A model generated the notes under the pieces. That model did no database searches. It was not told where the DNA came from and was given only the letters and a program-made list of their open reading frames with translations. Position numbers and translations under genes: made by a program. From Sulfurimonas sp. HSL3-7 (GTDB lineage Bacteria; Campylobacterota; Campylobacteria; Campylobacterales; Sulfurimonadaceae): DNA of 64,000 nt. Location: assembly GCF_039645985.1 (NCBI RefSeq), contig NZ_CP147919.1:558001-622000 (forward strand). The letters are read 5' to 3'. Shown in pieces: positions 1 through 8,244 of the stretch; the first letter of the stretch is position 1, and every line of letters starts with the position of its first letter.

Positions 1-2
1 AG

Positions 3-842
3 ATCGAAGTGGCTTCCGACATTGCCCAGACCCATCTGATGCTCTTTAAAACACAGGTCATCAGTGCCTTTATGCAGGTGCAGCTCGATGCACTCAATCT
101 TGCCCAGGAGATGCAGCAGGGCGTGCGCGGTCAGGGCGCTGAAATAAAGAAGATGGCGTTTGACGAAGCGAAGATGATGAAGATCCATTATGCAGCGCTC
201 GCCGAGGATGAAAAACCGACGTCGACACAGCAGAGCGTTCCGTCATGGATCGTGTTCAGCCTCTTTTTTGTTATTATCCCGATGTCGACGATCTTCATCA
301 GCGAGCGTAAGCAGAACACGTTGATGCGTCTGAGTACGATGAATGTTTCTCTGCCCGTACTCTTCGGCGGAAAGATCATCCCCTATATGGTGATCAACCA
401 GCTGCAGGTCTGGGTGATGATCGCGGTGGGTATCTTCATCGTACCACTTTTCGGTGCGGCGCCGCTGAATATCGGTGGGTCGCTCAGCGGTCTGATAGCG
501 ATCTCGATGGCACTGAGCCTCTCGGCGATCGGCCTTTCGATCCTGATAGCCACCCTTGTGGACAGTGTGGAACAGGCGACGACGATAGGGGGTATTATCA
601 ATATTCTTTTAGGGGCGATAGGCGGGGTGATGGTGCCGAAATTCGTGATGCCGGAATTTATGCAGGAGTTCGCCAATGTCTCGCCCATGTCGTGGGGGCT
701 CGAAGGGTTTTTGGATATCTTTCTGCGTCGCGGCGGTATCAGCGACGTGCTGAGTGAGGTGCTTGCGCTAAGTCTGTTCGGCCTGGTTTCACTTCTGCTG
801 GCGGCACTGATATTTAATTATAAAATAAGGAGAGTGGCATGA
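3..842 (+). CDS. ABC-2 type transporter permease, C-terminal part (partial)
   Basis: The reading frame is open to the left edge, so the gene is cut by the window; the in-frame GTG at 9 is probably internal. About 275 residues are visible: a soluble, periplasm-like stretch, then about six hydrophobic segments starting near residue 78 (SWIVFSLFFVIIPMSTIF) with the 'ISERKQNTLMRL' loop typical of ABC-2 permeases of the YbhR/YhhJ type. It would be the membrane subunit of an ABC exporter; the ATPase should lie upstream. Its TGA overlaps the ATG of the first ACP (ATGA at 839), so it is translationally coupled to the aryl polyene-type operon and may help export the product or a precursor. The substrate is not known. 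Confidence 0.8.
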   Translation: MEVASDIAQTHLMLFKTQVISAFMQVQLDALNLAQEMQQGVRGQGAEIKKMAFDEAKMMKIHYAALAEDEKPTSTQQSVPSWIVFSLFFVIIPMSTIFISERKQNTLMRLSTMNVSLPVLFGGKIIPYMVINQLQVWVMIAVGIFIVPLFGAAPLNIGGSLSGLIAISMALSLSAIGLSILIATLVDSVEQATTIGGIINILLGAIGGVMVPKFVMPEFMQEFANVSPMSWGLEGFLDIFLRRGGISDVLSEVLALSLFGLVSLLLAALIFNYKIRRVA

Positions 843-1108
843 GAGGTTCAGAGGACGAGGCACTGAAACTGCGTCTTAAAAAGATGATCATCGAAGAGTG
901 TGAAAAAGAGGATATCGAACCCGAAGACGTGGCCGACGATGTCGAGCTTTTTTCGGAGGCGAGCGGACTTGAGCTGGACTCTCTGGATGCCCTCCAGATC
1001 TCGATGGGATTGCAAAATCAGTTCAATACGCGACTGGGCGATTCGAAAGAGTTCCGCCGTGTCGTGACGACCATCAACGATCTTGCCGACTATCTGCAGC
1101 CGGAGTAG
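839..1108 (+). CDS. Acyl carrier protein (ACP1 of aryl polyene-type cluster)
   Basis: An 89-residue acidic protein with the phosphopantetheine attachment motif LELDSLDAL; Ser48 is the predicted modified residue. It carries growing acyl chains as thioesters for the neighbouring ketosynthases. APE clusters usually encode two or more dedicated ACPs, and this window has three. The start ATG overlaps the permease stop, and the next ketosynthase follows within 6 bases. It is more divergent than a housekeeping AcpP, which supports a pathway-specific role. Confidence 0.85.
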   Translation: MRGSEDEALKLRLKKMIIEECEKEDIEPEDVADDVELFSEASGLELDSLDALQISMGLQNQFNTRLGDSKEFRRVVTTINDLADYLQPE

Positions 1109-1114
1109 GTGCCG

Positions 1115-2257
1115 ATGATCACAATACTCGGCGGCGAGATACTCAGCGCTTTGGGAGAGACGGGTGAACGTTTAAAGCACCTCGAACAAGGCACATATGC
1201 GAGCGTTGAAAAAAAGATGATGCTTAACGGCGAAGAGCTCTCCTTTGCCTATTACGCCATAGATGAGGGCGAACGCAACAGTGCGCTCTCTATTCCGCTG
1301 CGCTACCTTGAGGATGTCGTTCAGAAAGCGATAGACAAACTTGCCCTGACGCCGGATGATCTGCAGCGCTGCGGTCTCTTTTTAGGCAGCTCTTCGAATG
1401 ATCTTTCACTGAGCCTGCCTTTGGGTAGGAATTTTGACGGCTCGCAAGAGGAGACTATTGCATGTGCGCGTATCGGCAACGGCTATTATGCCGATCATCT
1501 CGTCAAACATTTCGGACTTAACGATTTTACTTTGACCTATAATACCGCCTGCACCTCAAGCGCCAATGCCGTTATCGATGCGGCCTCTATGCTTGAGGGG
1601 GGAATGATCGATTATGCCCTTGTGATCGGGTTGGAGATGTTTGCTCCGGTTACCTTTGAAGGGTTTGCCTCGATGCAGCTGCTGTCGCCGACCAAGATAG
1701 CACCGTTTGACCGGGATAGACAGGGTATCGTTCTGGGCGAAGCCGTCAGCGCACTCTTTCTCAGCCGAGACGATGTCGCCGCTTCGCCCTGGCATTTCCG
1801 CGGCGGTGTCAGCAACTGTGAAACCCACAGTGTGACCGGAGCCAACCCTAACGGTACGGGTATCAGTCAGGTGATAAAGGCGGCACTGAAAAGTACCGGA
1901 GTCCGAGACGATGAGATCGCAGCGGTAAAAGCACACGGGACGGCCAGTGCATTGAACGATGAGGCGGAGATGAACGGTATGAAACAGGCCTTTGCCAAAT
2001 CGCCTGCCTTTTTCTCGTTCAAACCCTATATCGGCCATACTTTAGGCAGCTGCGGCTCAAGTGAACTACTGCTGATGCTTGAGTGCGTGGATGCCGGTTT
2101 TGTGCCGAGTTCGCCCAATTTTAGGCATTGCGATGAAGCGTTGTCCTGGACGCCTTTACAGCAGAAAATGGCGTGCGATAGCGGGCTTTTTATGCTCAAC
2201 TACTTTGGGTTCGGCGGCAACAACACCTCCATCGTTGTCGAAAAGGTGGTTTCATGA
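1115..2257 (+). CDS. Beta-ketoacyl-ACP synthase (KS1)
   Basis: 380 residues with the full thiolase-fold condensing-enzyme triad: Cys in NTACTSSANA (about residue 146), His in KAHGTAS (about 274) and His in IGHTLGSCG (about 308). It should perform decarboxylative condensation of malonyl-ACP onto an ACP-bound chain. I chose ATG 1115 because GGAG at 1102-1105 sits 9 bases upstream; a GTG at 1109 directly after the ACP1 stop is the alternative. It overlaps the following degenerate KS by 4 bases, which fits a KS/chain-length-factor heterodimer as in type II polyketide and APE systems. Confidence 0.87.
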   Translation: MITILGGEILSALGETGERLKHLEQGTYASVEKKMMLNGEELSFAYYAIDEGERNSALSIPLRYLEDVVQKAIDKLALTPDDLQRCGLFLGSSSNDLSLSLPLGRNFDGSQEETIACARIGNGYYADHLVKHFGLNDFTLTYNTACTSSANAVIDAASMLEGGMIDYALVIGLEMFAPVTFEGFASMQLLSPTKIAPFDRDRQGIVLGEAVSALFLSRDDVAASPWHFRGGVSNCETHSVTGANPNGTGISQVIKAALKSTGVRDDEIAAVKAHGTASALNDEAEMNGMKQAFAKSPAFFSFKPYIGHTLGSCGSSELLLMLECVDAGFVPSSPNFRHCDEALSWTPLQQKMACDSGLFMLNYFGFGGNNTSIVVEKVVS

Positions 2258-3114
2258 TCTATATTCACCAATGGGGATCGCTGAATCGTAAAGAGGGTGA
2301 AGCACTTGATGTCAAAGCGGCATTAAAAGAGGTCGCACCTAAAATGGTAAGACGTACGGACCGCTTTATCCAATTGGCGCTTCTCGGGGCTTACCGTGCT
2401 GTTGACGGGAACCCGATCGACCCTCATACCGCGCTGTATATGGCTTCCGGTCAGGGCAACCTGGCGGTTTTCAACCGTCTTCGGGATCAACGCTACATCG
2501 ACCACCAGCCGCCGAAACCTATCGATTTCATCAATTCGCTAAGTAATACCGCCGGATTTTATGTGGCGCAGTTTCTGGGCCTTCATGGTAAAAATCTCAA
2601 CCTGGCACAGCATGGTTTTGTAGCCGAGATGGCGCTGCTGCTGGCGCAGAATGATCTGCGCTTAGGCAAAGAGGACCAGGTGCTTATCGGCGGGGTCGAT
2701 GAGCTGCTGCAGCCGGCTTCGTTTACCAGAAAGTTTTTGGGCATCTGCGATGGGCGCGAGTTGGGAGAAGGGAGCAACTGGATGCTGCTCAATACCCGAA
2801 AAGAAGGGGCCTTGGCTTCGCTTGAGGTCGTTAGCGGTGTTATGTCTCTGACGGAAGTCAAACAGCATCTTGAGGCAGTGACAAAAACAACAAAAGTCGC
2901 TTTCGGTCTCCGTTGTAACGAAGCAGCTGTCAATGCGTTGCTCGAGGGGAATGCTTTGGAGCGTTTTTGTTATGAAAGCGGCTGCGGCTTTTACGAAACA
3001 GCGGCGTTCTATGCGATGAATCGTTTTATTGAAGAAGGTGAGGGCAGGATGCTTTTTATCGAAAATTTTGAAGAAGATTTCCGACTGTTTGAAGTGGACG
3101 TTCTACAGAGCTGA
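2254..3114 (+). CDS. Degenerate ketosynthase / chain-length-factor-like protein (CLF1)
   Basis: 286 residues, shorter than an active KS (about 400). The segment where the nucleophilic Cys should lie reads NLAQHGFVAEMAL, with no Cys, and neither catalytic His motif (HGTGT, GHTLG) can be seen; a remnant of the second is GCGFYETAAFYA. This pattern matches non-catalytic KS partners (chain length factors, Ketoacyl-synt_2-like) that dimerise with an active KS and shape the product cavity. The 4-base ATGA overlap with KS1 suggests the two form a pair. Its influence on chain length is inferred from the family. Confidence 0.72.
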   Translation: MIYIHQWGSLNRKEGEALDVKAALKEVAPKMVRRTDRFIQLALLGAYRAVDGNPIDPHTALYMASGQGNLAVFNRLRDQRYIDHQPPKPIDFINSLSNTAGFYVAQFLGLHGKNLNLAQHGFVAEMALLLAQNDLRLGKEDQVLIGGVDELLQPASFTRKFLGICDGRELGEGSNWMLLNTRKEGALASLEVVSGVMSLTEVKQHLEAVTKTTKVAFGLRCNEAAVNALLEGNALERFCYESGCGFYETAAFYAMNRFIEEGEGRMLFIENFEEDFRLFEVDVLQS

Positions 3115-3173
3115 TTTTACCCCGGATTTAGCGGCTCTGTGCTACATTACGAAAAATTTAAAGAGGTCGTTTT

Positions 3174-4277
3174 ATGCTGAAAAACCGTGTCTTTGTCAAT
3201 GCCTACGAGTCACTCAGTTGTGCCGGTAATACGCAGGAACTGATGAATGCCATCTATGCAAAAGAGAGCGGCATTACGATCGATACGAGTTACATGCCCC
3301 ACAACCGGGCGGGCTTGGGAAGTTTTGCGCCGAATGCGTTTTTTAGCTCTCTTGTCACCGTGACGCAAGAGGTGCTCAACAAAAGCAACCTTGACGACTT
3401 CAGCACCACCCTTCTGATCGTCGGTTCTTCCGTCGGCGGCATCGGAAAAAGCGAACAGATCTTTTTTCGTGAACACAGCTACAAGAACATCAATCCGAAA
3501 GAGCATGCGATCTCCGTTATCTCGGATACCCTGAACAGGGCTTTCGGCTTTAAAGACAGCCGCTCCATCTCCACCGCCTGTACCTCCAGCGCCAATGCGA
3601 TAATGCTGGCACAGCGCCTGATCAATATCGGCGCGTATGAGAATGTACTGGTCGTCGGTGCCGATGCTCTCTGTTACACTACCGTCTGCGGTTTTTATGC
3701 TCTCGGTGTGCTTTCGGATGAACAGTGCACCCCCTTTCAGAAAGAACGTAAAGGGATGAACGTCGCCGAGGGGATTGCCGCTGTGTTGCTGCAGGGTACC
3801 CGGACGGATGAGAGCGTTGAACTGCTCGGAAGCGCGGGAAGCTCGGACGCCTTTCACATGACCAACCCGGATCCCGAAGCGGGCGGCGCGATCAGCTGCA
3901 TGCAAAAGGCGATCGAAGATGCGGGTATCATGCCGACAGACATTGACTATGTCAATGCCCACGGTACCGGTACCCAGGCCAATGATGCAGTCGAAGCACT
4001 GGCCGTGGAGACGCTCTTTGCGCACAGCCCCTATATGAGCTCGACCAAAGCGATCACCGGCCATACCCTGGGTGCGGCCGGTGCGCTTGAGGCGATCATC
4101 GCCTGCGAGGTGATCAAAGCGCAGCGTATCGCGCCTCAGACATCGCTTACCGAGGCAGAGAACACCAGGGTGAACCTCCCGATCGAAGCAGTCGAAAAAA
4201 AGGTCCGCTATGTGATCTCAAACTCGTTTGCCTTCGGCGGCAATAACACCGCCCTGGTTTTTGGAGCACTCAAATGA
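3174..4277 (+). CDS. Beta-ketoacyl-ACP synthase (KS2)
   Basis: 367 residues with Cys136 in STACTSSAN, His263 in NAHGTGTQAND and His297 in ITGHTLGAAGA, so the active site is complete. ATG 3174 is preceded by AAAGAGG about 7 bases upstream. It sits 59 bases after CLF1 in the same operon and overlaps the next gene by 4 bases. Together KS2 and the following short KS-like protein repeat the KS1/CLF1 arrangement, so the operon has two KS/partner pairs. One pair may start and the other extend the polyene, but which does which cannot be read from sequence. Confidence 0.87.
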   Translation: MLKNRVFVNAYESLSCAGNTQELMNAIYAKESGITIDTSYMPHNRAGLGSFAPNAFFSSLVTVTQEVLNKSNLDDFSTTLLIVGSSVGGIGKSEQIFFREHSYKNINPKEHAISVISDTLNRAFGFKDSRSISTACTSSANAIMLAQRLINIGAYENVLVVGADALCYTTVCGFYALGVLSDEQCTPFQKERKGMNVAEGIAAVLLQGTRTDESVELLGSAGSSDAFHMTNPDPEAGGAISCMQKAIEDAGIMPTDIDYVNAHGTGTQANDAVEALAVETLFAHSPYMSSTKAITGHTLGAAGALEAIIACEVIKAQRIAPQTSLTEAENTRVNLPIEAVEKKVRYVISNSFAFGGNNTALVFGALK

Positions 4278-4918
4278 AGATGAACTTTATGATCAGAGCT
4301 ATGGCGAAGGTCGCTGCCAATGAAAGTTGTGACAACCTGGATGAAAAACGGATCGTTCCCAAGATGATGCTGCGCCGCCGCCTGACCCGTTCGGCGCGTA
4401 TCATGGTTTACCTTGCCGATGCATGCGGTTTCAGCGAAGGTTCTGTTGTTTACGGTTCCGCCTACGGGGAGATGCAGGCGACGGCCGATATCGTCGGTGC
4501 CATCGATGCGAACGAGCCGATCAGCCCGACCGCGTTTCAAAACTCGGTCTACAACACGGCACCATCTTATTTTTCCCTGCTGCACGGCAATAAAGAGGAG
4601 ATCCTGACTGTTTCCAGCGGCGATGACACTTCTGCCAATGTCCTGCAGACGGGAGCACTGCAGGCAGTGATCAAAGGCAAAGAGGTTCTGCTGGTCTGCA
4701 GCGAAGCGATCAATATTCCGAATATCGATGAGGTCAATACCTGCACCGATTATCTTGAATCAGGCGTAGCGCTGACACTACTGCCGACCGAGCAAGAGGC
4801 CAATATCGAGGTGGTAAAAAAAGCGCATGCGGATTACGCACCTTCGCTTTGGGCGATGCTCGATGTTTTTGATGCATGTGATGGCAAAAACGGATGTATC
4901 GTAACGCTAGAGCTTTAG
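4274..4918 (+). CDS. Short beta-ketoacyl synthase-like protein (Ketoacyl-synt_2 type, CLF2)
   Basis: A 214-residue protein resembling the N-terminal half of a condensing enzyme. Recognisable pieces are the SVVYGSAYGEM strand, FQNSVYNTAPSYFSLLHG, and SSGDDTSANVLQTGAL, which aligns with the nucleophile elbow but has Gly/Asp in place of Cys. The C-terminal His motifs are absent. This is the Ketoacyl-synt_2 form found in APE clusters, where it partners an active KS. It overlaps KS2 by 4 bases and precedes ACP2 by 8 bases. Confidence 0.75.
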   Translation: MKMNFMIRAMAKVAANESCDNLDEKRIVPKMMLRRRLTRSARIMVYLADACGFSEGSVVYGSAYGEMQATADIVGAIDANEPISPTAFQNSVYNTAPSYFSLLHGNKEEILTVSSGDDTSANVLQTGALQAVIKGKEVLLVCSEAINIPNIDEVNTCTDYLESGVALTLLPTEQEANIEVVKKAHADYAPSLWAMLDVFDACDGKNGCIVTLEL

Positions 4919-4926
4919 GAGAAAAG

Positions 4927-5187
4927 TTGATAACGACTGAGCAATTAAAATCCGAACTGATAGAACTGTTCAATCTGGAGGGCGTAAATGCCCATGAGAT
5001 CGCTGATGATGATGCCCTGTTTCAAGATGGGCTTGGGCTGGACTCCGTCGATGCTATCGAGCTGACGATTTTCCTGGACAATGAGTACGGGATCGTCTTC
5101 TCCAACATCGCTGAATCTGAAAAGGTTTTCAGTTCGATCAAGACCCTTCAGGACTATATCAATGCGCACGGAAAAACTGATGCCTGA
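4927..5187 (+). CDS. Acyl carrier protein (ACP2 of aryl polyene-type cluster)
   Basis: An 86-residue ACP with the attachment motif GLGLDSVDAIEL (Ser40). I place the start at TTG 4927 because a strong AGGAG (4917-4921) lies 5 bases upstream; the longer reading from 4894 would run inside the preceding gene. It overlaps the downstream dehydratase gene by 8 bases. It is expected to carry polyene intermediates in the cytoplasm, like ApeE/ApeF of characterised APE systems. Confidence 0.85.
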   Translation: MITTEQLKSELIELFNLEGVNAHEIADDDALFQDGLGLDSVDAIELTIFLDNEYGIVFSNIAESEKVFSSIKTLQDYINAHGKTDA

Positions 5188-5587
5188 TCTAGACGAACTG
5201 ATGACGTATCTGCCGCACAAAGAGCCGGTTGCTTTTGTCAAAAAGGTGTTGGTAAGCGAAGAACACAATTGCCGTGTGTCTGTCTCTTTTGAGACTGCAC
5301 CGACACTTTCGATGCTCTCTGAAGCGGGCGCACAGGCCTCAATATTTTTGCTGCTCACTGAAGAAAAAGCTGCGGCCAATATCCCGCCCCGTGCAATGGG
5401 TATGCTTTTGAGCGTGAAGTCAAAATGGCATCAAAAAAGTGAGAAGACTGTTTTTGAGATCGAAAGCCGCTATATCAGTAATCTTGAGAATTTTTTCATG
5501 GTGAGCTTTCGTGTTTTTGACGGCGAAAGTCTGATTGCAGAGGGGCAGCTCTCTGTTGTGCTGCAAAAAGAGGGGGACACGCTATGA
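5180..5587 (+). CDS. Hotdog-fold 3-hydroxyacyl-ACP dehydratase, ApeP-like (DH1)
   Basis: 135 residues from ATG 5180 (ATG 5162 is an alternative 6 codons earlier). The opening LPHKEPVAFVKKV copies the LPHRxPxxLVDRV signature of FabZ and ApeP-type dehydratases, with His13 in the expected place. It should remove water from 3-hydroxyacyl-ACP to make each trans double bond. APE clusters carry a dissimilar pair of small dehydratases; the next gene, overlapping by 4 bases, is the probable partner subunit. I assign the role from the motif and the context. Confidence 0.72.
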   Translation: MPDLDELMTYLPHKEPVAFVKKVLVSEEHNCRVSVSFETAPTLSMLSEAGAQASIFLLLTEEKAAANIPPRAMGMLLSVKSKWHQKSEKTVFEIESRYISNLENFFMVSFRVFDGESLIAEGQLSVVLQKEGDTL

Positions 5588-5919
5588 GCCAAAGTTATCT
5601 TTCCACAGGGCTTTATCATATTATTGAAAAGCGTGACGAAGCTGTCGAGATCGAACTTAGTGATGCTTCTCACCCAGTCTTTAAAGCCCATTTTGAAGGG
5701 ATGCCGCTGCTCCCCGGTTTTTTGCAGATCGATATTATCGCCGAGATCCTGGAGAAAGAGATCGATGAGATCAGCAACGCGAAGTTTGTACACAAGGTTT
5801 TACCGAAAGAGCGACTTCTTTACGCGGTCACTCCAACGAAAAACGGTGTCCGCGTCAAATTGAAGAATGGGTCGAATGTACTCTGCGGGGATTTTAAATT
5901 GACGTGGCATCAGAAGTAG
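5584..5919 (+). CDS. Hotdog-fold 3-hydroxyacyl-ACP dehydratase, ApeI-like (DH2)
   Basis: 111 residues. The motif HPVFKAHFEGMPLLPGFLQ matches the FabA/FabZ/ApeI pattern HPxFxGHFPxxPxxPGVxQ, with His36 as the catalytic His. It overlaps DH1 by 4 bases and closes the first plus-strand operon. The acyltransferase on the opposite strand ends only 12 bases further on, so this is a convergent boundary. It is predicted to work with DH1 and the ketoreductase to keep the chain fully conjugated. Confidence 0.8.
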   Translation: MSQSYLSTGLYHIIEKRDEAVEIELSDASHPVFKAHFEGMPLLPGFLQIDIIAEILEKEIDEISNAKFVHKVLPKERLLYAVTPTKNGVRVKLKNGSNVLCGDFKLTWHQK

Positions 5920-5930
5920 ATAGGTTATCT

Positions 5931-6797
5931 TTAGGATTCCGGTCTCTTCCAAAAATCAAAAAAGTTAAACCACTGCCACGGATACTCTTGAACCACCTTT
6001 TCCAAAAAGCGGGCATACTTCTGGGCAAGATCTTGAATGATCTCTTCCTTCTTCTCTTTGTCGGAAGTGATGATCTCGGAAAAATAGATCTTGATCTTCT
6101 GATCGCCTGTGCGGACGATATCGCAGCCAAGCATGGGGGTATTGCGCATGTGGGCTATCTCAAAACCGCCGCTGTGAAAGAGTGTAGGACGGTTAAAAAA
6201 TTCGACTTCGATGGTCTTGTTCGCCTCTTTGACGCGATCTACCATGATAATAATGATCTCATTATTCTGTAAGGCTCTTGCGATGTCGAGCATCGCCTGT
6301 ATGCCGTTTTTAAGGCTGATGATATTGATCCGTCTGTTTTCATCGGAAGCGGTTTCAAGCTTATGCAGGTTCTGATCGATGGCCTCATCGGAAACGATGT
6401 TGAGAGTGATATCGTAAACATCAAACATCTTAAAACTCTGCGCCCAGTTACCGTGGTGCGAAAAGACCAGGATCCCTCCGGTCTCATGGAGTGTTTCAAA
6501 GGCTGACAAATTTTCTTTTTCCACTCTTACCGTGCTCTGTTCTGTTCCCTCTTTGGCGATAAAACGATCGAAGATGTTAAGCGAAAAGGCATAGATATGG
6601 CGAAAATAGGAGACGAGACTATCGGGCACACCGACGGCTGTGTAATAGCTTGAGAGCTCTTTGCGTTTCTTTTGCGAAACCATAGTGTAAAAAAGGGAAA
6701 TGACAAAGACGACGGGCTTTGCAGCTTTATAGCCGAAGAAATGGTAAAGGGCGGTGACAAATCTGATACCTAAAGGACTGCCGCGGTATTGAGACAT
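5931..6797 (-). CDS. LpxL/HtrB-like lysophospholipid acyltransferase
   Basis: A 288-residue inner-membrane-associated acyltransferase of the lipid A late acyltransferase (LpxL/M) superfamily. The catalytic region reads SHHGNWAQ (His114/115), followed by an 'IIMVDR' strand and a Trp-rich end (PWQWFNFFDFW) typical of the family. The usual HX4(D/E) acid is replaced by Ala/Gln here, so the catalytic dyad is not canonical. APE clusters nearly always contain such a protein, thought to attach the polyene to its glycolipid anchor. It is the second gene of a minus-strand pair, 65 bases behind the halogenase-like gene. Confidence 0.8.
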   Translation of the reverse strand: MSQYRGSPLGIRFVTALYHFFGYKAAKPVVFVISLFYTMVSQKKRKELSSYYTAVGVPDSLVSYFRHIYAFSLNIFDRFIAKEGTEQSTVRVEKENLSAFETLHETGGILVFSHHGNWAQSFKMFDVYDITLNIVSDEAIDQNLHKLETASDENRRINIISLKNGIQAMLDIARALQNNEIIIIMVDRVKEANKTIEVEFFNRPTLFHSGGFEIAHMRNTPMLGCDIVRTGDQKIKIYFSEIITSDKEKKEEIIQDLAQKYARFLEKVVQEYPWQWFNFFDFWKRPES

Positions 6798-6862
6798 AAA
6801 ATTCCTCTATTTGTAATAATGCGGCAAGAAGATCCTGCCTCTTTTTTGGTTGGAAAACACGG

Positions 6863-8095
6863 CTAGTAGGGGTCTACACCCGTCAGTGCTTTATAGGTCG
6901 CATTGACAGCTTCTGTCGGAGCGTTGACAAACATGTTCTTCTTGTCCCAGACATAGCCGCTCAGTACCGAGACAACCTTACGTTCGATCTTGTCTGCACC
7001 CGGAGTCTTTGAGAAGAGAATGCTTTGCAGCCGGCCGTCGTACCAGGCCTCGACATACTCTCTGAAGACATTCACGCCGATCATCATATAGTCCTCGTAG
7101 TCACGTTGCCAGTCAACTGCTTCACCCTTGAACTCTTTGATCGTCAGATCAGCCGCTTTTGCTCCCGACTCCAGCGCAAGAGTGACCCCTGATGAAAAGA
7201 CGGGGTCCAAAAACTCGGTAGCATTGCCCACCATGACAAAGTTGTCGCCGAACATCTTTTTTACGTTTGAAGAGTAGCCGCCGATAAAACCGACCTCGTT
7301 GATGCGTTTGGCCTTGGCATAGCGTTTTTTGGCGTGGGGATCGTTTGCAATGATATGTTCCCAGAATGCCTTCTGATCCATGTTGAACGAGCGGTAATAC
7401 GCATCGCTGCAGACAATGCCCACAGAGGTTACGGTGGGGCTTAATGGGATATTCCAGATCCAGGCGTCGTTGTCGCCGACGACATAGACATAGATATAGC
7501 CGTCGGTTCCGTCGGTCGGACGGATGTCACCTTCGACGCGGCAGAAGACCGCATCACGCAAAGCCAGGGCCGAACCGGCATCGAGGTCCAGCAAACGCGG
7601 AAGAACACGGCCGTAACCGGAAGCATCGATCACCTTTTTGGCATGGTATTTCTCTTCGCTGCCGTCTTTATGGACAACCGTAACGACATTGGCTGTTTCG
7701 TTATAAGCGGTGACTTCAGACTCCATTGTGACATGGGCTCCGAACTTTTCGGCTTCATCAAGCAGAAGTTTGTCGAAGGTCTCACGGCGTACCTGAAAAG
7801 AGCTGTTGTGTTTTTGGCCCATGTTCTGTTCAAAGTTGACGACCTTGATATCATCCTGCTCGTTTTGAAAAGCGACACCGCCCTTGAATTGAAAACCGGC
7901 ATTTTCAACTGCTTCGAGCATCCCTGCCTCTTCGAGCAGTTCATTACAGCGCGGCAGTAGAGATTCTCCGATAACAAAGCGTGGAAATTTTATCTTTTCA
8001 ACAAGTTCAACACTATACCCGGCCTGAACCAGTTTTGCTGCTGCGATAGAGCCGGCGGGACCGCCTCCGATAATAAATACGTCACACTCTGTCAT
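6863..8095 (-). CDS. Flavin-dependent halogenase-like FAD oxidoreductase
   Basis: 410 residues. The N-terminal FAD Rossmann motif is GGGPAGS (residues 10-16), followed by GESLLP (43-48). WIWNIP at 212-217 matches the WxWxIP signature of flavin-dependent halogenases, and Lys71 in FQFKGGVAF sits where phenol- and tryptophan-type halogenases keep the catalytic lysine. GNATEFLDPVFSSGV is the second FAD contact. A role in halogenating the aryl head or polyene is likely, since xanthomonadins are brominated aryl polyenes; an oxygenase role is possible. A GTTTCC-spaced AAAAAGG precedes the ATG. It is divergently transcribed from the glycosyltransferase gene. Confidence 0.78.
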   Translation of the reverse strand: MTECDVFIIGGGPAGSIAAAKLVQAGYSVELVEKIKFPRFVIGESLLPRCNELLEEAGMLEAVENAGFQFKGGVAFQNEQDDIKVVNFEQNMGQKHNSSFQVRRETFDKLLLDEAEKFGAHVTMESEVTAYNETANVVTVVHKDGSEEKYHAKKVIDASGYGRVLPRLLDLDAGSALALRDAVFCRVEGDIRPTDGTDGYIYVYVVGDNDAWIWNIPLSPTVTSVGIVCSDAYYRSFNMDQKAFWEHIIANDPHAKKRYAKAKRINEVGFIGGYSSNVKKMFGDNFVMVGNATEFLDPVFSSGVTLALESGAKAADLTIKEFKGEAVDWQRDYEDYMMIGVNVFREYVEAWYDGRLQSILFSKTPGADKIERKVVSVLSGYVWDKKNMFVNAPTEAVNATYKALTGVDPY

Positions 8096-8146
8096 TGGAA
8101 ACCTTTTTATAAAAATTATAAATTAATTATAACTAACTGAATATAT

Positions 8147-8152
8147 ATTATA
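8147..8152 (-). promoter_or_regulatory. Candidate -10 box for the halogenase/acyltransferase operon
   Basis: On the minus strand this reads TATAAT, about 50 bases before the halogenase ATG, in a very AT-rich stretch (8100-8157) that holds two more minus-strand TATAAT copies (8126-8131 and 8115-8120). Which one is used cannot be decided. The region also faces the divergent glycosyltransferase promoter, so both could share regulation. Confidence 0.35.
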
Positions 8153-8210
8153 ACTTGATTCCGATGGTGTAAAAACAGCGCATAAATACCTCTATAAAGC
8201 CCTTGTACGC

Positions 8211-8216
8211 TATAAT
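8211..8216 (+). promoter_or_regulatory. Candidate -10 box for the glycosyltransferase gene
   Basis: A perfect TATAAT lies 28 bases before the proposed TTG start at 8245. No clear -35 box is seen, as is common for sigma-70 promoters in Campylobacterota. This position argues against the earlier in-frame ATG at 8203, which would lie upstream of the transcription start. Confidence 0.45.
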
Positions 8217-8244
8217 CGGCCAATTTTTACAAAGGGCATTTATC

